A stretch of DNA of 64,000 nucleotides. Origin: Bosea sp. NBC_00550 (GTDB taxonomy: Bacteria; Pseudomonadota; Alphaproteobacteria; Rhizobiales; Beijerinckiaceae). Positions 1 to 8,388 of the stretch are shown here, one piece after another (the stretch's first letter is position 1; each line of letters opens with the position of its first letter). Under the pieces are notes generated by a model. The model saw nothing but the letters and a program-made list of their open reading frames with translations, did not search any database and was not told where the DNA came from. Location: assembly GCF_026020075.1 (NCBI RefSeq), contig NZ_CP102772.1, forward strand, positions 372,001-436,000, given 5' to 3'. Made by a program: the position numbers and the translations under genes.

Positions 1-164
1 GTGCGGACATTCGTCGTCTTTGCGCGCGGCGCGTAGCCGACCCGGTCGTTGCGCTCCACCACGAGGCAGCGCACGCCGCGGCTGCCGAGTTCGATGGCGG
101 CGGCTAGCCCCACAGGGCCGGCGCCGGCGATCAGCACGTCGATCTCGTTGCCGCTGTCCTTCAC
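1..164 (-). CDS. FAD-dependent monooxygenase, N-terminal part (cut by window edge)
   Basis: Only the first 54 codons are present; the gene runs off the left edge. The product begins with a Rossmann dinucleotide-binding fold: a beta strand followed by GAGPVG near residues 14-19, then an acidic end to the second strand (VVER). The segment PRAKTTN that follows is typical of PheA/TfdB-type aromatic hydroxylases that use FAD and NAD(P)H. I chose the GTG start at 164 because GGAAGGGG lies a few bases upstream; the nearer ATG runs into a stop after two codons. It is the last gene of a minus-strand operon after the FAH hydrolase (gap 40 bp), so hydroxylation of an aromatic or related ring compound is a reasonable inference. 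The substrate cannot be told. Confidence 0.8.
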   Translation of the reverse strand, partial: MKDSGNEIDVLIAGAGPVGLAAAIELGSRGVRCLVVERNDRVGYAPRAKTTNVR

Positions 165-204
165 CGCATGTCCCCTTCCGTCTTGCTCAACGATGCCCGC
201 CCGG

Positions 205-1089
205 TCACGCGGCGGTCTGTGCGGCTGCTTCCTGAGCAATGGGATTGACCAGCAGGCCGATGCCCTCGACCTCGACCTCGCAGACATCGCCGGGCTTCAT
301 GAAGAGCGGCGGCTTGCGCGCACCGCCGACGCCGGCAGGCGTGCCGGTGACGATGACATCGCCCGGTTCCAGCGTGATCGCCTCGCTGATGATCGCGATC
401 AGGCTCGCGACATCGAAGACCATGGTGTCGGTCGAGGCGCTTTGGACGGTCTGGCCGTTGAGGCGGGTTTCGAGCTTCAGCCCCTTCGCGCCCGGAGGCA
501 GTTCGTCCGCAGTGACCAGCGCCGGGCCGAAGGCGCCGGTGCCGTCGAAATTCTTGCCGACCGTCCATTGCGGCGACTTGAACTGGTACTCGCGCACCGA
601 GCCTTCGTTGAAGACGGCGTAGCCGGCGACGAGATCGAGCGCGGCGGCCTTCGGCACATGCTTGCCGTGCCGGCCGATCACCGCCGCGATCTCGCCCTCA
701 TAGTCGAGCTGGTCCGAGAGGTTCGGCCGGATCATCGGCGCCCGATGACCGATCAGCGTCGTCGAGAAGCGGCCGAAGAGCGTCGGATAGTCCGGCTGCT
801 TGAAGCCGCTCTCCGCCGAATGATCGGCATAGTTCAGGCCGACGCAGATGATCTTGCCCGGACGCGGCAACACCGGCAGGAAGGTCGCCCGCTCCGGGTC
901 GAGCACTGCAGAGGCCGGGGCCTTGTCGAGCGCGGCGGCGACGGCGGCCCGTGCCGCAGGCCCGCCCTCGATGAAGGCGAGCATGCTTTCCGGCAGGCCG
1001 GTGCCGACCGCCGAGAGATCGACGAGATCCTGGCCGCGATAGGCCGCCAGCCGGGCCTTGCCGTTGCGGGAGATGGTGGCGAGACGCAT
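205..1089 (-). CDS. Fumarylacetoacetate hydrolase family protein
   Basis: 294 residues. The C-terminal FAH fold is clear: VGLNYADHSAE, the metal-binding DYEGEIAAVIG stretch, and the closing GDVIVTGTPAGVG. Family members hydrolyse C-C bonds in fumarylpyruvate or acylpyruvates, or act as hydratases/decarboxylases in aromatic meta-cleavage pathways, using Mg or Mn. I prefer the ATG at 1089 (MRLATI) because GAAGGAG sits 8 bases before it; a GTG nine bases upstream is too close to that site. It lies between the NTF2-like gene and the monooxygenase in one operon, which fits ring-fission product breakdown. The exact substrate is not determinable. Confidence 0.88.
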   Translation of the reverse strand: MRLATISRNGKARLAAYRGQDLVDLSAVGTGLPESMLAFIEGGPAARAAVAAALDKAPASAVLDPERATFLPVLPRPGKIICVGLNYADHSAESGFKQPDYPTLFGRFSTTLIGHRAPMIRPNLSDQLDYEGEIAAVIGRHGKHVPKAAALDLVAGYAVFNEGSVREYQFKSPQWTVGKNFDGTGAFGPALVTADELPPGAKGLKLETRLNGQTVQSASTDTMVFDVASLIAIISEAITLEPGDVIVTGTPAGVGGARKPPLFMKPGDVCEVEVEGIGLLVNPIAQEAAAQTAA

Positions 1090-1148
1090 TGAAGGCACTC
1101 CTTCGGATTGAGCTCAGGTGCCAGCTATCCAGCCGGCTCCGATCGATG

Positions 1149-1571
1149 TCAGGCTTGGCCGAACAGCACGGACAGGCGCCGCTCCGCGAAGCGCCATTCC
1201 CCATCCGGCTCCTTGCGGTAGCGGTCGGCGTATTCGCAGATCAGGAAGGGCGTGGCCGAGCCCGGCCCGGCGCCGTCATGGCGATAGAGCGTCAGCACGA
1301 CGAAGCCGCGCGCGGTGTCGGGCGAAACGGCCTCGATCAGGATGTTGCTCTGGACGTGCCGCGAGCGCCTCTCGCGCATGGCCGCGCGCTCCGCGCCCCA
1401 GGCGGCGATGGCCGCGCGCCCGACCTTGTCGGGGCCGACGCCATAGAGCGCGGCATCCGTGGTGAACAGCTCGCCGATGCGATCCGACTCGCCATGGTCG
1501 ATCAGCCAGGCATGGCGCTGGATCAGATCCTCGATCGCCGCGCGATCCTCAGGGTTCAGTCGGGCTGTCAT
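1149..1571 (-). CDS. NTF2-like / SnoaL-type small protein
   Basis: 140 residues with the pattern of the SnoaL-like NTF2 fold: an N-terminal helix with AIEDLIQRHAWLIDHGE, then FTTDAALYG, and a C-terminal antiparallel sheet ending in WRFAERRLSVLF. Such proteins act as small isomerases, dehydratases or ring-hydroxylating dioxygenase small-subunit-like proteins, or simply bind ligands. A GGAGG site lies about 9 bases before the ATG. The gene is 24 bp after the VOC gene and about 60 bp before the FAH gene, so it is co-transcribed with a catabolic set. No catalytic residues can be assigned with confidence. Confidence 0.8.
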   Translation of the reverse strand: MTARLNPEDRAAIEDLIQRHAWLIDHGESDRIGELFTTDAALYGVGPDKVGRAAIAAWGAERAAMRERRSRHVQSNILIEAVSPDTARGFVVLTLYRHDGAGPGSATPFLICEYADRYRKEPDGEWRFAERRLSVLFGQA

Positions 1572-1595
1572 CGCTGACGAACCTCCGCCTTGCCG

Positions 1596-2177
1596 TCAAA
1601 TCGGCAGGCCGAGATCGGGCGGCGCACCGGCCGGTTCGTAGTCCCCCTTGCGCATGCCCGTGTGCAGCGCTTCGAAGCCGGCCCCGCCCTTATGGGCTTG
1701 GTAGACGCGTTCGGGGTCGAAGAAAGTCCCGATCGGGTTTTCCCTGAAATCCGGCGACGTTCGCATCCATTCGCTGGATTGCGCCCAGTCGCCATAGCTG
1801 TCGCATTGCAGCTCGACGAAATTGCCCTCGGGATCGCGATAGTAGATCGAGATCGTCATGCCGTGGTCGAGGCAGAAGGCCGGCAGGATGCCCTCGTCAC
1901 GCAGCCGGGCATAGGACGACATCAGGTCGGCGAAGCTCTCATATTCGAACGCGCTGTGGTGCATGCCGTTATGGCTGCGCTTGTCGGGATCGTCGCCGAG
2001 ACCCGGCGCTGACAGAAAGGCTACGCGGTGATTGGCTGCGTCATTGGTCGTCCAGGCATTGTTCGCATCCTGGAAATTCGGCGTGGAGCCGACCACCCGG
2101 CCGTACCAAGCGACCATCTCCGCGAGGCGGCTGGTCTTGAACGTGACGTGATGGAAGGCGGGCTTGATGATGTCCAT
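1596..2177 (-). CDS. VOC (glyoxalase/extradiol dioxygenase) superfamily protein
   Basis: 193 residues, one glyoxalase-like unit followed by a C-terminal tail. The start reads FHHVTFKTSRLAEMVAWY, the usual first beta-alpha element with a metal-ligand His. NGMHHSAFEY supplies the second His, and YYRDPEGNFVELQC gives the Glu ligand expected at the end of a VOC module. The length and these ligands resemble catechol 2,3-dioxygenase-like proteins, but only a single repeat pair is present, so ring cleavage is unproven. AGGAGG precedes the ATG. This is the first gene of the operon divergent from the LysR regulator. Confidence 0.85.
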   Translation of the reverse strand: MDIIKPAFHHVTFKTSRLAEMVAWYGRVVGSTPNFQDANNAWTTNDAANHRVAFLSAPGLGDDPDKRSHNGMHHSAFEYESFADLMSSYARLRDEGILPAFCLDHGMTISIYYRDPEGNFVELQCDSYGDWAQSSEWMRTSPDFRENPIGTFFDPERVYQAHKGGAGFEALHTGMRKGDYEPAGAPPDLGLPI

Positions 2178-2286
2178 TGCGTTCCTCCTGCGGCGCCATT
2201 CTTCCCGTGAGGGCGCGGCGCCTGCGTTTTCGGTGGAACAGAGCTAGCGGACGGGCATATACCTGAATAGATGACAATAATGCCGG

Positions 2287-2309
2287 AGCGATAGCAGTTT
2301 GATATCGCT
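2287..2309. promoter_or_regulatory. Candidate LysR operator
   Basis: A perfect 7-bp inverted repeat, AGCGATA and TATCGCT separated by 9 bp, lies in the divergent region between the VOC gene and the LysR gene and about 28 bp before the LysR start. Dyads with a T-N11-A core between divergent genes are the usual LysR-type binding sites. The dyad is seen directly; regulator assignment is inferred. Confidence 0.5.
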
Positions 2310-2336
2310 TCGGTGCGCTCGGCGGGAGGCCGGATC

Positions 2337-3347
2337 ATGAAGCTTCATCACTTCGAGGAAGTCGTCGCGATCGCCGAGCGTGGCAGTGTCAGGGCGGCCT
2401 CCCGCCATTTGCGGATCGCGCAGCCCGCGCTGACGCGCAGCCTCGCCATGCTCGAGCGTGAATTGGGGGCGCCATTGTTTGAGCGGCGCGCCCGCGGCGT
2501 CGTCTGCACGCCCTTCGGCCAGGCCTTCATCGCCCGTGCTCGCTCGATCCTGTCGGAGATTCGCCGCACGCGCGAGGAGATGGAGCAGCTGCGCGGAGCC
2601 GGCACGGGCACCGTGACGGTCGGCCTTTCGATCGCTGCGCATCTCGCGCTGCTGCCGTCGAGCCTGCGGCCCTTCCGGGCGCGCTACCCGAACATCAAGC
2701 TGCATATCATCGAGGGCTTCTATCCCACCCTCGAAACGCGACTGCGGGACGGCTCGGTCGATTTCTACATCGGCCCGGAGGGCGGGGCGCAGGCCGTGCC
2801 TGAACTCAGCCTCGAAGTGCTCTTCCAGAACCGCCGCGTCGTGCTCTGCCGGGCAGGGCATCCGCTCGCGGGCGCGACGTCGTTGCGCGACCTCGTCGGA
2901 CAGGACTGGGTCACGACGTCGATCACGGCGGATGACAGCGCCGAGATCAACGCATTCTTCGCGGGCCACGAGCTGCCGGCGCCGCATCTGGCGGTGCGTA
3001 GCCAGTCCGCGCTCACCTTGCTGACATGCCTCGCCAATAGCGACCTGCTGGCGATGGTGCCGAGCCAGTGGCAGGATTTCGAGATGACCGGGCAAGCCCT
3101 GACCACGATCAAGATCGTGGAGGAGCTGACCGCGCCGGCGCTCGTTGTCGTGCGCCGGGCCGATCTGCCGTTGACGCCGGCGGCGCTTTATCTTCTCGAT
3201 CTGATGCGGCGGGCGAAGTCGCGGCTCGCAACGCCCGGTAGCCGCCCTCCGCCGGAACCCCAACTGCAGAACGTCGTGACGGCCGGCGGTAAGGCGACGC
3301 CGGCCGGTCGTTCTAAAGCCGGATCCGATCAGGTTGAATCAATCTGA
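2337..3347 (+). CDS. LysR family transcriptional regulator
   Basis: 336 residues. The N-terminal winged helix-turn-helix is standard: MKLHHFEEVVAIAERGSVR, then ASRHLRIAQPALTRSLAMLE and GAPLFERRARGV. A periplasmic-binding-like effector domain follows from about residue 85. GGGAGG lies before the ATG at 2337, so this start is better than the in-frame ATG 24 bp upstream. It is divergent from the VOC/NTF2/FAH/monooxygenase operon and probably controls it in response to a pathway metabolite. The last residues are encoded within a palindromic repeat (3318-3358) that overlaps the stop codon, suggesting that the tail was acquired by repeat insertion. Confidence 0.93.
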   Translation: MKLHHFEEVVAIAERGSVRAASRHLRIAQPALTRSLAMLERELGAPLFERRARGVVCTPFGQAFIARARSILSEIRRTREEMEQLRGAGTGTVTVGLSIAAHLALLPSSLRPFRARYPNIKLHIIEGFYPTLETRLRDGSVDFYIGPEGGAQAVPELSLEVLFQNRRVVLCRAGHPLAGATSLRDLVGQDWVTTSITADDSAEINAFFAGHELPAPHLAVRSQSALTLLTCLANSDLLAMVPSQWQDFEMTGQALTTIKIVEELTAPALVVVRRADLPLTPAALYLLDLMRRAKSRLATPGSRPPPEPQLQNVVTAGGKATPAGRSKAGSDQVESI

Positions 3348-3358
3348 TCGAATTCGGC
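3318..3358. repeat. Intergenic palindrome overlapping the LysR stop codon
   Basis: Two 15-base arms (GCCGGATCCGATCAG and CTGATCGAATTCGGC, 12 of 15 paired) flank an 11-base loop. It sits between the convergent LysR and binding-protein genes and contains the LysR stop codon. The form is that of short palindromic repeats common between rhizobial genes; it may also act as a bidirectional terminator hairpin. Confidence 0.6.
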
Positions 3359-3390
3359 TGTAACTCCATGATGCAACTTGTTTTCCGGCT

Positions 3391-4599
3391 TCAGCGCTTG
3401 AGAGCCGGGCAGGCGCTTTCGCTCAACGGCCGGAACGCCTGGTCGCCCGGAATGGTCGCGAGGACATCGTAGAGATCCCACTCGCTTTTCGACTCCGAGG
3501 GCTGCTTGGCGCGGAAGACGTAGAAGTCATGGACCATGCGGCCGTCCGCGCGCAGCTTGGCGTTGCGCACGACGTCGTCCTCGATCGGCAGCTCGCGCAT
3601 CTTGGCGATCACGGTCTTCGCCTCGTCGGACTTCGCGGCGGCGACAGCCTTCAGATAGTGCCGGACCGACGAATAGATGCCGGCCTGGATCGCCGACGGC
3701 ACGGCGCCATGCGCGGCCTTGAAGCGCTCGGAAAAGGCGCGGGTGCGCTCGTCGAGGTTCCAGTAGAAGCCTTCGGTCAGCACGGTGCCCTGCGCCGAGG
3801 CGAGGCCGACGCTCTTGACGTCCATCGCGGTGAGAAAGAAGGCGACGAGCTTCTGCTTGTCCTGCCCGATGCCGAAATCGCGGGCGGTCTTGATGCCCGC
3901 GACCGTGTCGCCTCCGGCGTTGGCGAGCGCGATGAAATCCGCGCCTGAGCCCTGCGCGGTCAGCAACTGCGACGAGAGATCCACCGCAGGGAAGGCGTGC
4001 CGGATCGACCCGACATAGGTGCCGCCCTTGGCTGTCACCAGAGTCTTCGCGTCGGCCTCGAGCTGGTGGCCCAGCGCATAGTCGGCCGTGACGAGGAACC
4101 ATTTGGTTCCGGGCTTGGTCAGGTAGTTCGCGACACCGGCGACCTGGACGTAGGTGTCCCACATCCACTGCACGACATGGTCGGGCTGGCAGGCATCGCC
4201 GGTGAGGCGCGCCGTGCCGCCGGGGAACAGGCCGACCCGGTTCTTGTCCTTGAGCAGCGGCGGAATCGCGAGCTGCAGCGAGGCGTTCGACATGTCGGCG
4301 AGGACGTCGACACCCTGCCGGTCGATCCATTCGCGTGCGATGGTCGAGCCGATATCGGGCTTGTTCTGATGGTCGGCCGAGACAACCTCGATCTTCATGC
4401 CGGCGCATTCGGCCTTCATGCAGTCATCGACGGCCATCTGCGTTGCGACGATGGAGCCCTTGCCGGTGATGTCCGAGTAGACGCCGGACATGTCGGTGAG
4501 CACGCCGATCTTGACGGAGCCCCCCGAAATCTCGGCGCGGGCCGCGCCGGCGAGGCACAGCGCGGATACGCCGGCCAATGCTGCGATGAAGCGTTTCAT
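3391..4599 (-). CDS. ABC transporter substrate-binding protein, branched-chain amino acid type
   Basis: 402 residues with a Sec signal peptide (MKRFIAALAGVSALCLAGAARA) and then the type I periplasmic binding fold of the LivK/urea/amide family: VKIGVLTDMSGVYSDITGKG, a VVSADHQNKPD segment, and two lobes over about 370 residues. The start at 4599 is preceded by GGGAGG and places the signal peptide at the N terminus. It is the last gene in an operon with an SMP-30 lactonase, a BKACE enzyme and a cyclase (53 bp after the lactonase). No permease or ATPase genes are adjacent, so the transporter partners must lie elsewhere. The ligand is probably the pathway substrate, perhaps an aromatic or carboxylic compound. 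Confidence 0.9.
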   Translation of the reverse strand: MKRFIAALAGVSALCLAGAARAEISGGSVKIGVLTDMSGVYSDITGKGSIVATQMAVDDCMKAECAGMKIEVVSADHQNKPDIGSTIAREWIDRQGVDVLADMSNASLQLAIPPLLKDKNRVGLFPGGTARLTGDACQPDHVVQWMWDTYVQVAGVANYLTKPGTKWFLVTADYALGHQLEADAKTLVTAKGGTYVGSIRHAFPAVDLSSQLLTAQGSGADFIALANAGGDTVAGIKTARDFGIGQDKQKLVAFFLTAMDVKSVGLASAQGTVLTEGFYWNLDERTRAFSERFKAAHGAVPSAIQAGIYSSVRHYLKAVAAAKSDEAKTVIAKMRELPIEDDVVRNAKLRADGRMVHDFYVFRAKQPSESKSEWDLYDVLATIPGDQAFRPLSESACPALKR

Positions 4600-4652
4600 G
4601 GTCCCTCCCAGGTCCTTTTTTGATTGCGATGCGGTGCGTGATGTCGCGGCGA

Positions 4653-5672
4653 CTACCAATGCGCCATGGGCAGCCCGGCGACGGGTGAGCGGAAATACGG
4701 AATGCGCGAGGCCCGCAGACTGCCGACATAGGCCGTCCCGAGATCGGGGCCGCCGAAGGTGATGCTGGCGAACCAGGGTGCGATCGTGCCGCCGCAGGCG
4801 AGCATCAGCTCGGAGGTCACTTCGTCGCGGGCAAAGGCGGCCATCAGCGCCTTGCCGGCCTCGCTGCCGCGGTCGTCGTCGAGCAGGATGCGCAGATCGC
4901 CGTCGGGCGTGATCGCAAAGATCCGGTCGACCATCACATGGGTGCCCCAGAGATTGCCGTGAGCATCGAAGGCGATGCCGTCGATGAAGGCGCCGTGATC
5001 GCTGGGACCAAAGGTCTCGCGGTCAGTCAGGCTGCCATCGGGCTGGACGCGCAGCCGCGTCACCCGGCAGGCGCAGGTCTCGGCGACATAGAGCCACTCC
5101 TCGCGGGCATCGAGCCTGATCTCGTTGGTGAAGGCGAAGCCGTCGGCGACGATCCACAGGCGTCCGCCATCATAAAGGGCGATATAGCCGTCGCGGATGG
5201 TCGGGCTCATCGCCCGCATCCAGTTCTGCGTCCGCGTCGAGATCGTCATCCAGACGCGGTCGCGGCTGTCGCGCAGCACAAAATTGACCTTGCCGATGGG
5301 CTGCCCGTCGATGGTGTCGACCAGCACGCGGGTCTCGCCGCCGCGCGTCATCAATTCCAGACGGTCCGTGCCGAAATTGGAGATGAGGATGTCGCCATTG
5401 CCCGCGAAGGCGAGGCCGTTCGGCAGCGTACCGGAAACGAAGCGCGCTTCCTCGTCAGCCGCGTCGGTGAAGCGGCGGCTGGCCGTCTGGGTAATCAGGC
5501 GCTGCGTGCCGTCGGGCCGGATATGCACCACGCCACCGCGCGCATCGGCGCTCCATAGCGAGCCGTCGCGCTCCGCGAGGATGCATTCTGGCCGTTGCAG
5601 GCCTTCGCCGACATAGCGGATCGCCGCAGGATCGACCGTGAAGCCATCGAGCGGATTGGGGCTGCGCGACAT
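4653..5672 (-). CDS. SMP-30/gluconolactonase-family protein
   Basis: 339 residues forming a six-bladed beta-propeller of the SMP-30/LRE type. Recognisable stretches are RPECILAERDGSLWSADARGG at the first blade, NGLAFAGNGDILISNFGTD, TNEIRLDAREEWLYVAET and IDGIAFDAHGNLWGTHV. The family contains calcium- or zinc-dependent lactonases that open sugar or other lactones. The gene begins 8 bp after the BKACE stop with GAGG before the ATG, so it is translationally linked to it. It probably hydrolyses a lactone intermediate of the same pathway. Confidence 0.85.
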   Translation of the reverse strand: MSRSPNPLDGFTVDPAAIRYVGEGLQRPECILAERDGSLWSADARGGVVHIRPDGTQRLITQTASRRFTDAADEEARFVSGTLPNGLAFAGNGDILISNFGTDRLELMTRGGETRVLVDTIDGQPIGKVNFVLRDSRDRVWMTISTRTQNWMRAMSPTIRDGYIALYDGGRLWIVADGFAFTNEIRLDAREEWLYVAETCACRVTRLRVQPDGSLTDRETFGPSDHGAFIDGIAFDAHGNLWGTHVMVDRIFAITPDGDLRILLDDDRGSEAGKALMAAFARDEVTSELMLACGGTIAPWFASITFGGPDLGTAYVGSLRASRIPYFRSPVAGLPMAHW

Positions 5673-5680
5673 CGGTGGCC

Positions 5681-6607
5681 TCAGAAATTCACTCGGTCGC
5701 CGCCCTTGAGGCCGAGCGTGGCGCGGGCCTCCTCCGGGGTGGCGATCTCGTAGCCGAGTTCTTCGACGATGCGGCGGATCTTGGCGACCTGCTCGGCATT
5801 GGAGGTGGCGAGCTTGCCCCTGCCGATGAACAGGCTGTCCTCCAGGCCGACGCGGACATTGCCGCCCATCATCGCGGCCTGCGTGCAGAACGCCATCTGA
5901 TGACGGCCAGCCGCAAGAACAGACCAGTGATAGTCCTTGCCGAACAGCTTGTCGGCAGTGCGCTTCATGAACATCAGATTCTCAGGGTCGGCACCGATGC
6001 CGCCCAAAATGCCGAAGATCAATTGCAGGAAGACCGGGGGCTTGAACCAGCCGCGATCGAGGCAATGCGCGAGATTGTAGAGGTGCCCGACATCGTAGCA
6101 TTCGTGCTCGAACTTGGTGCCGTGCCCCTCGCCGAGCAATTTGTAGATGCGCTCGATGTCGCCGAACGTGTTGCGGAAGATGAAGTCCTTGGTGCCGGCG
6201 AGATAGGGCTGCTCCCAGGGGTGCTTCCAGTCGCTGTACTTCTCCGCCAGCGGGTGCAGCGCGAAATTCATCGAGCCCATGTTGAGCGAGCACATCTCCG
6301 GCGCGGCCCTGAGCGGCGCCGCGAGGCGCTCATCCACCGTCATGGTCAGGCCACCGCCGGTGGTGATGTTCACCACCGCGTCGGTCGCCTGCTTGATGCG
6401 CGGCAGAAACTCCATGAACACGGCCGGGTCCGGTGTCGGGCGGCCGTCCTCGGGGTCGCGGGCGTGCAGATGCAGGATGGCCGCGCCGGCTTCGGCGGCG
6501 GCGATGGCCTGTTCCGCGATCTGGTCGGGCGTGATCGGCAAATGCTCGGACATGGTCGGCGTATGGATGCCGCCGGTGACGGCGCAGGTGATGATGACCT
6601 TGCTCAT
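5681..6607 (-). CDS. BKACE family enzyme (3-keto-5-aminohexanoate cleavage-like)
   Basis: 308 residues. The N-terminal strand MSKVIITCAVTGGIHTP and the zinc ligand motif HLHARDPEDG (His46, His48) are diagnostic of the beta-keto acid cleavage enzymes first described as Kce of lysine fermentation. These TIM-barrel enzymes condense a beta-keto acid with acetyl-CoA to give acetoacetate and a CoA ester. The substrate range of the family is broad (carnitine-derived, aromatic and aliphatic keto acids), so the substrate here is open. I chose the ATG at 6607 because the alternative upstream extension reads into the previous gene. The gene lies 23 bp after the cyclase in the same operon. Confidence 0.9.
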   Translation of the reverse strand: MSKVIITCAVTGGIHTPTMSEHLPITPDQIAEQAIAAAEAGAAILHLHARDPEDGRPTPDPAVFMEFLPRIKQATDAVVNITTGGGLTMTVDERLAAPLRAAPEMCSLNMGSMNFALHPLAEKYSDWKHPWEQPYLAGTKDFIFRNTFGDIERIYKLLGEGHGTKFEHECYDVGHLYNLAHCLDRGWFKPPVFLQLIFGILGGIGADPENLMFMKRTADKLFGKDYHWSVLAAGRHQMAFCTQAAMMGGNVRVGLEDSLFIGRGKLATSNAEQVAKIRRIVEELGYEIATPEEARATLGLKGGDRVNF

Positions 6608-6630
6608 GGGCGTCTCCCTTGCTTTTCGTT

Positions 6631-7413
6631 TCAGGCCGGCAGGATGGCGACGGCGCGTGTCCAGCCGGCGGACCCGTTGCGGACCTTCACCGGCAGGCAA
6701 CTGACCATGAAGCCGGTTGCCGGCAGCGCTTCGAGATTATGCAGCTTCTCGATCTGGCAGTAGCCGGCCTCGCGCCCGGCCTTATGGCCCTCCCAGATCA
6801 GCGAGGCGTCGCCCGTCTCGGCGAAACGCCGGGCGGTGTGGCTGAACGGAGCATCCCAGCTCCAGCCATCGGTCCCGACGACCTTGATCCCTTGGCGGAC
6901 GAGATGCAGCGTGGCCTCGCGGCCGAAGCCGCAGCCGGAGTCGATATAATCGGCCTGTCCGTAGCGGCTGCCGGCTCGGGTGTTGGCGATAACGATATCG
7001 AGCGGGCTGAGGCGATGGTCGATCCGCTCCAGCTCGGCGTCGATCTCGGCGGGGGTGACGACGTGACCATCCGGAAGATGGCGGAAATCGAGCTTCACGC
7101 CCGGCTGCAGGAACCACTCCAGCGGGCATTCGTCGATCTTCAGGGCAGGGGCGCCGCCATCCTGCGTCGGATGGTAATGCCAGGGCGCGTCGACATGGGT
7201 GCCGTTATGCGTCGAGATCGTCGCAAGCTCGACGGCCCAGCCCATAGCGTCCGGGAGTTGCTCAGGCTTCAGGCCGGGAAAAGCCGCAGCGATGTCCTTC
7301 GCGGTGCCCTCATGGGTGCGGTAGTCGATCCTGACCTTCTGGAAAGGCGGATCGGCAGGCACATCGTTTTCGAGCGGGATCGAGAGATCGACGAGGCGCC
7401 CGGTCGGCATCAT
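6631..7413 (-). CDS. Metal-dependent cyclase / kynurenine-formamidase-like hydrolase
   Basis: 260 residues. The signature HNGTHVDAPWHY (His69, His73, Asp75, His79) is the HxGTHxDxPxH metal-binding motif of the cyclase family (PF04199), which includes KynB kynurenine formamidase, isatin hydrolase and other amide or lactone hydrolases. The N terminus (LVDLSIPLENDVPADP) is also typical. It is the first gene of the operon that continues with BKACE, SMP-30 and a binding protein, divergent from a TetR regulator. GGAAGGAAA precedes tandem ATG codons. Likely role: opening or hydrolysing an amide or cyclic ester in the pathway. Confidence 0.88.
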   Translation of the reverse strand: MMPTGRLVDLSIPLENDVPADPPFQKVRIDYRTHEGTAKDIAAAFPGLKPEQLPDAMGWAVELATISTHNGTHVDAPWHYHPTQDGGAPALKIDECPLEWFLQPGVKLDFRHLPDGHVVTPAEIDAELERIDHRLSPLDIVIANTRAGSRYGQADYIDSGCGFGREATLHLVRQGIKVVGTDGWSWDAPFSHTARRFAETGDASLIWEGHKAGREAGYCQIEKLHNLEALPATGFMVSCLPVKVRNGSAGWTRAVAILPA

Positions 7414-7455
7414 GCTGGTTTCCTTCCCGTCCCGATGTGCTCTTCTCGGTATAAT

Positions 7456-7475
7456 TTGGACGAACGTCCGACCAA
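7456..7475. promoter_or_regulatory. Candidate TetR operator
   Basis: The 20-bp dyad TTGGACGAACGTCCGACCAA lies midway between the divergent cyclase and TetR genes and has 16 of 20 bases symmetric. Its length and position fit autoregulation and control of the cyclase operon by the neighbouring TetR protein; the assignment is inferred. Confidence 0.6.
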
Positions 7476-7545
7476 TAGCGTAAGATGTGCTTTCTGGTAA
7501 GAGGAAATCGCGCAGCGCGGAGGCGTTGCGAAGGAAAGGGATTCG

Positions 7546-8211
7546 ATGTCAGGGGCGTCGACGCGCGAGCGCATTCTCGACGCTGCGGAGCGGACATTCG
7601 CGGAACGTGGCGGCGCCGATGGCGCTTCGATGCGGGATCTCGCGGCCGCGGCTGACGTCCGGCTTTCGCAGCTGAGCTATTACTTCGGCTCGAAGGAGGC
7701 GCTGTATCGGGCCGTCTTCGCCCGCCGGGCGGATGCGCTGGCCCTGGCACGCGGCACGGCGCTCGGCGTGGCGATGGCCGTGTCCGCGCCCGATATCCGT
7801 GCGGTGGTCGAAGCCTTCATCGGCCCTTCCGTGCGCCAGCGTTTCGCGGAAGGCGTTCAAGGGGCGGCGTTCGCGCAGCTGACGGCCCGCGAGGCGGTCG
7901 ATCCGCGCGAGGCCGCGCGCGGCGTATTGGCCGAGCATTTCGACCCCACGGCCAGCGATTTCCTGGCGGCATTTGCGCGGCTCTACCCGGGTTCATCCCC
8001 CGCTTGCCGCGTCGATGCCTATCTTTTCATGGTTGGAGCGCTGGTCATGACGATGGCGTCCGGCGACCGCGCCGCACGGCTCGATCAGGAGCGCCGTGAT
8101 GCCCCCCCAGGCGAGAACACCGAGCTATTGCTCGAACATCTCATCACATTCTGCGCTGCCGGAATTGTCGGGTTGCTGGCGAGAAGGAACGGCGGATCGG
8201 CCGGGGCCTGA
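7546..8211 (+). CDS. TetR/AcrR family transcriptional regulator
   Basis: 221 residues. The helix-turn-helix is at residues 25-47: GASMRDLAAAADVRLSQLSY followed by YFGSKEALYRAVF, the standard TetR recognition region. The C-terminal part is a ligand-binding domain resembling the CerR/YbiH type. GGAAAGGG lies 6 bases before the ATG. It is divergent from the cyclase-BKACE-lactonase operon with a dyad between, so it probably represses that operon and itself until an effector binds. Confidence 0.9.
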   Translation: MSGASTRERILDAAERTFAERGGADGASMRDLAAAADVRLSQLSYYFGSKEALYRAVFARRADALALARGTALGVAMAVSAPDIRAVVEAFIGPSVRQRFAEGVQGAAFAQLTAREAVDPREAARGVLAEHFDPTASDFLAAFARLYPGSSPACRVDAYLFMVGALVMTMASGDRAARLDQERRDAPPGENTELLLEHLITFCAAGIVGLLARRNGGSAGA

Positions 8212-8388
8212 TTGCCTTCGGCGACCCGGCGAAACCGATTATGATCCGCAGAGATGGATTACCCATCGCACGACTGCAGAACGCAGGCTTCAATCTCTCT
8301 CCAAGCAGAAATTCGAAGGTATTTTCTATCCGAGCAGTGCCATAACGCCGCTCGGCCGCGTCTGTCATGCCGCCGAACGGAGCTTGAT

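Noticed and set aside
2244..3263. A 339-codon minus-strand frame opposite the LysR gene
   Set aside because: High-GC shadow frame; the plus-strand LysR protein is recognisable throughout.
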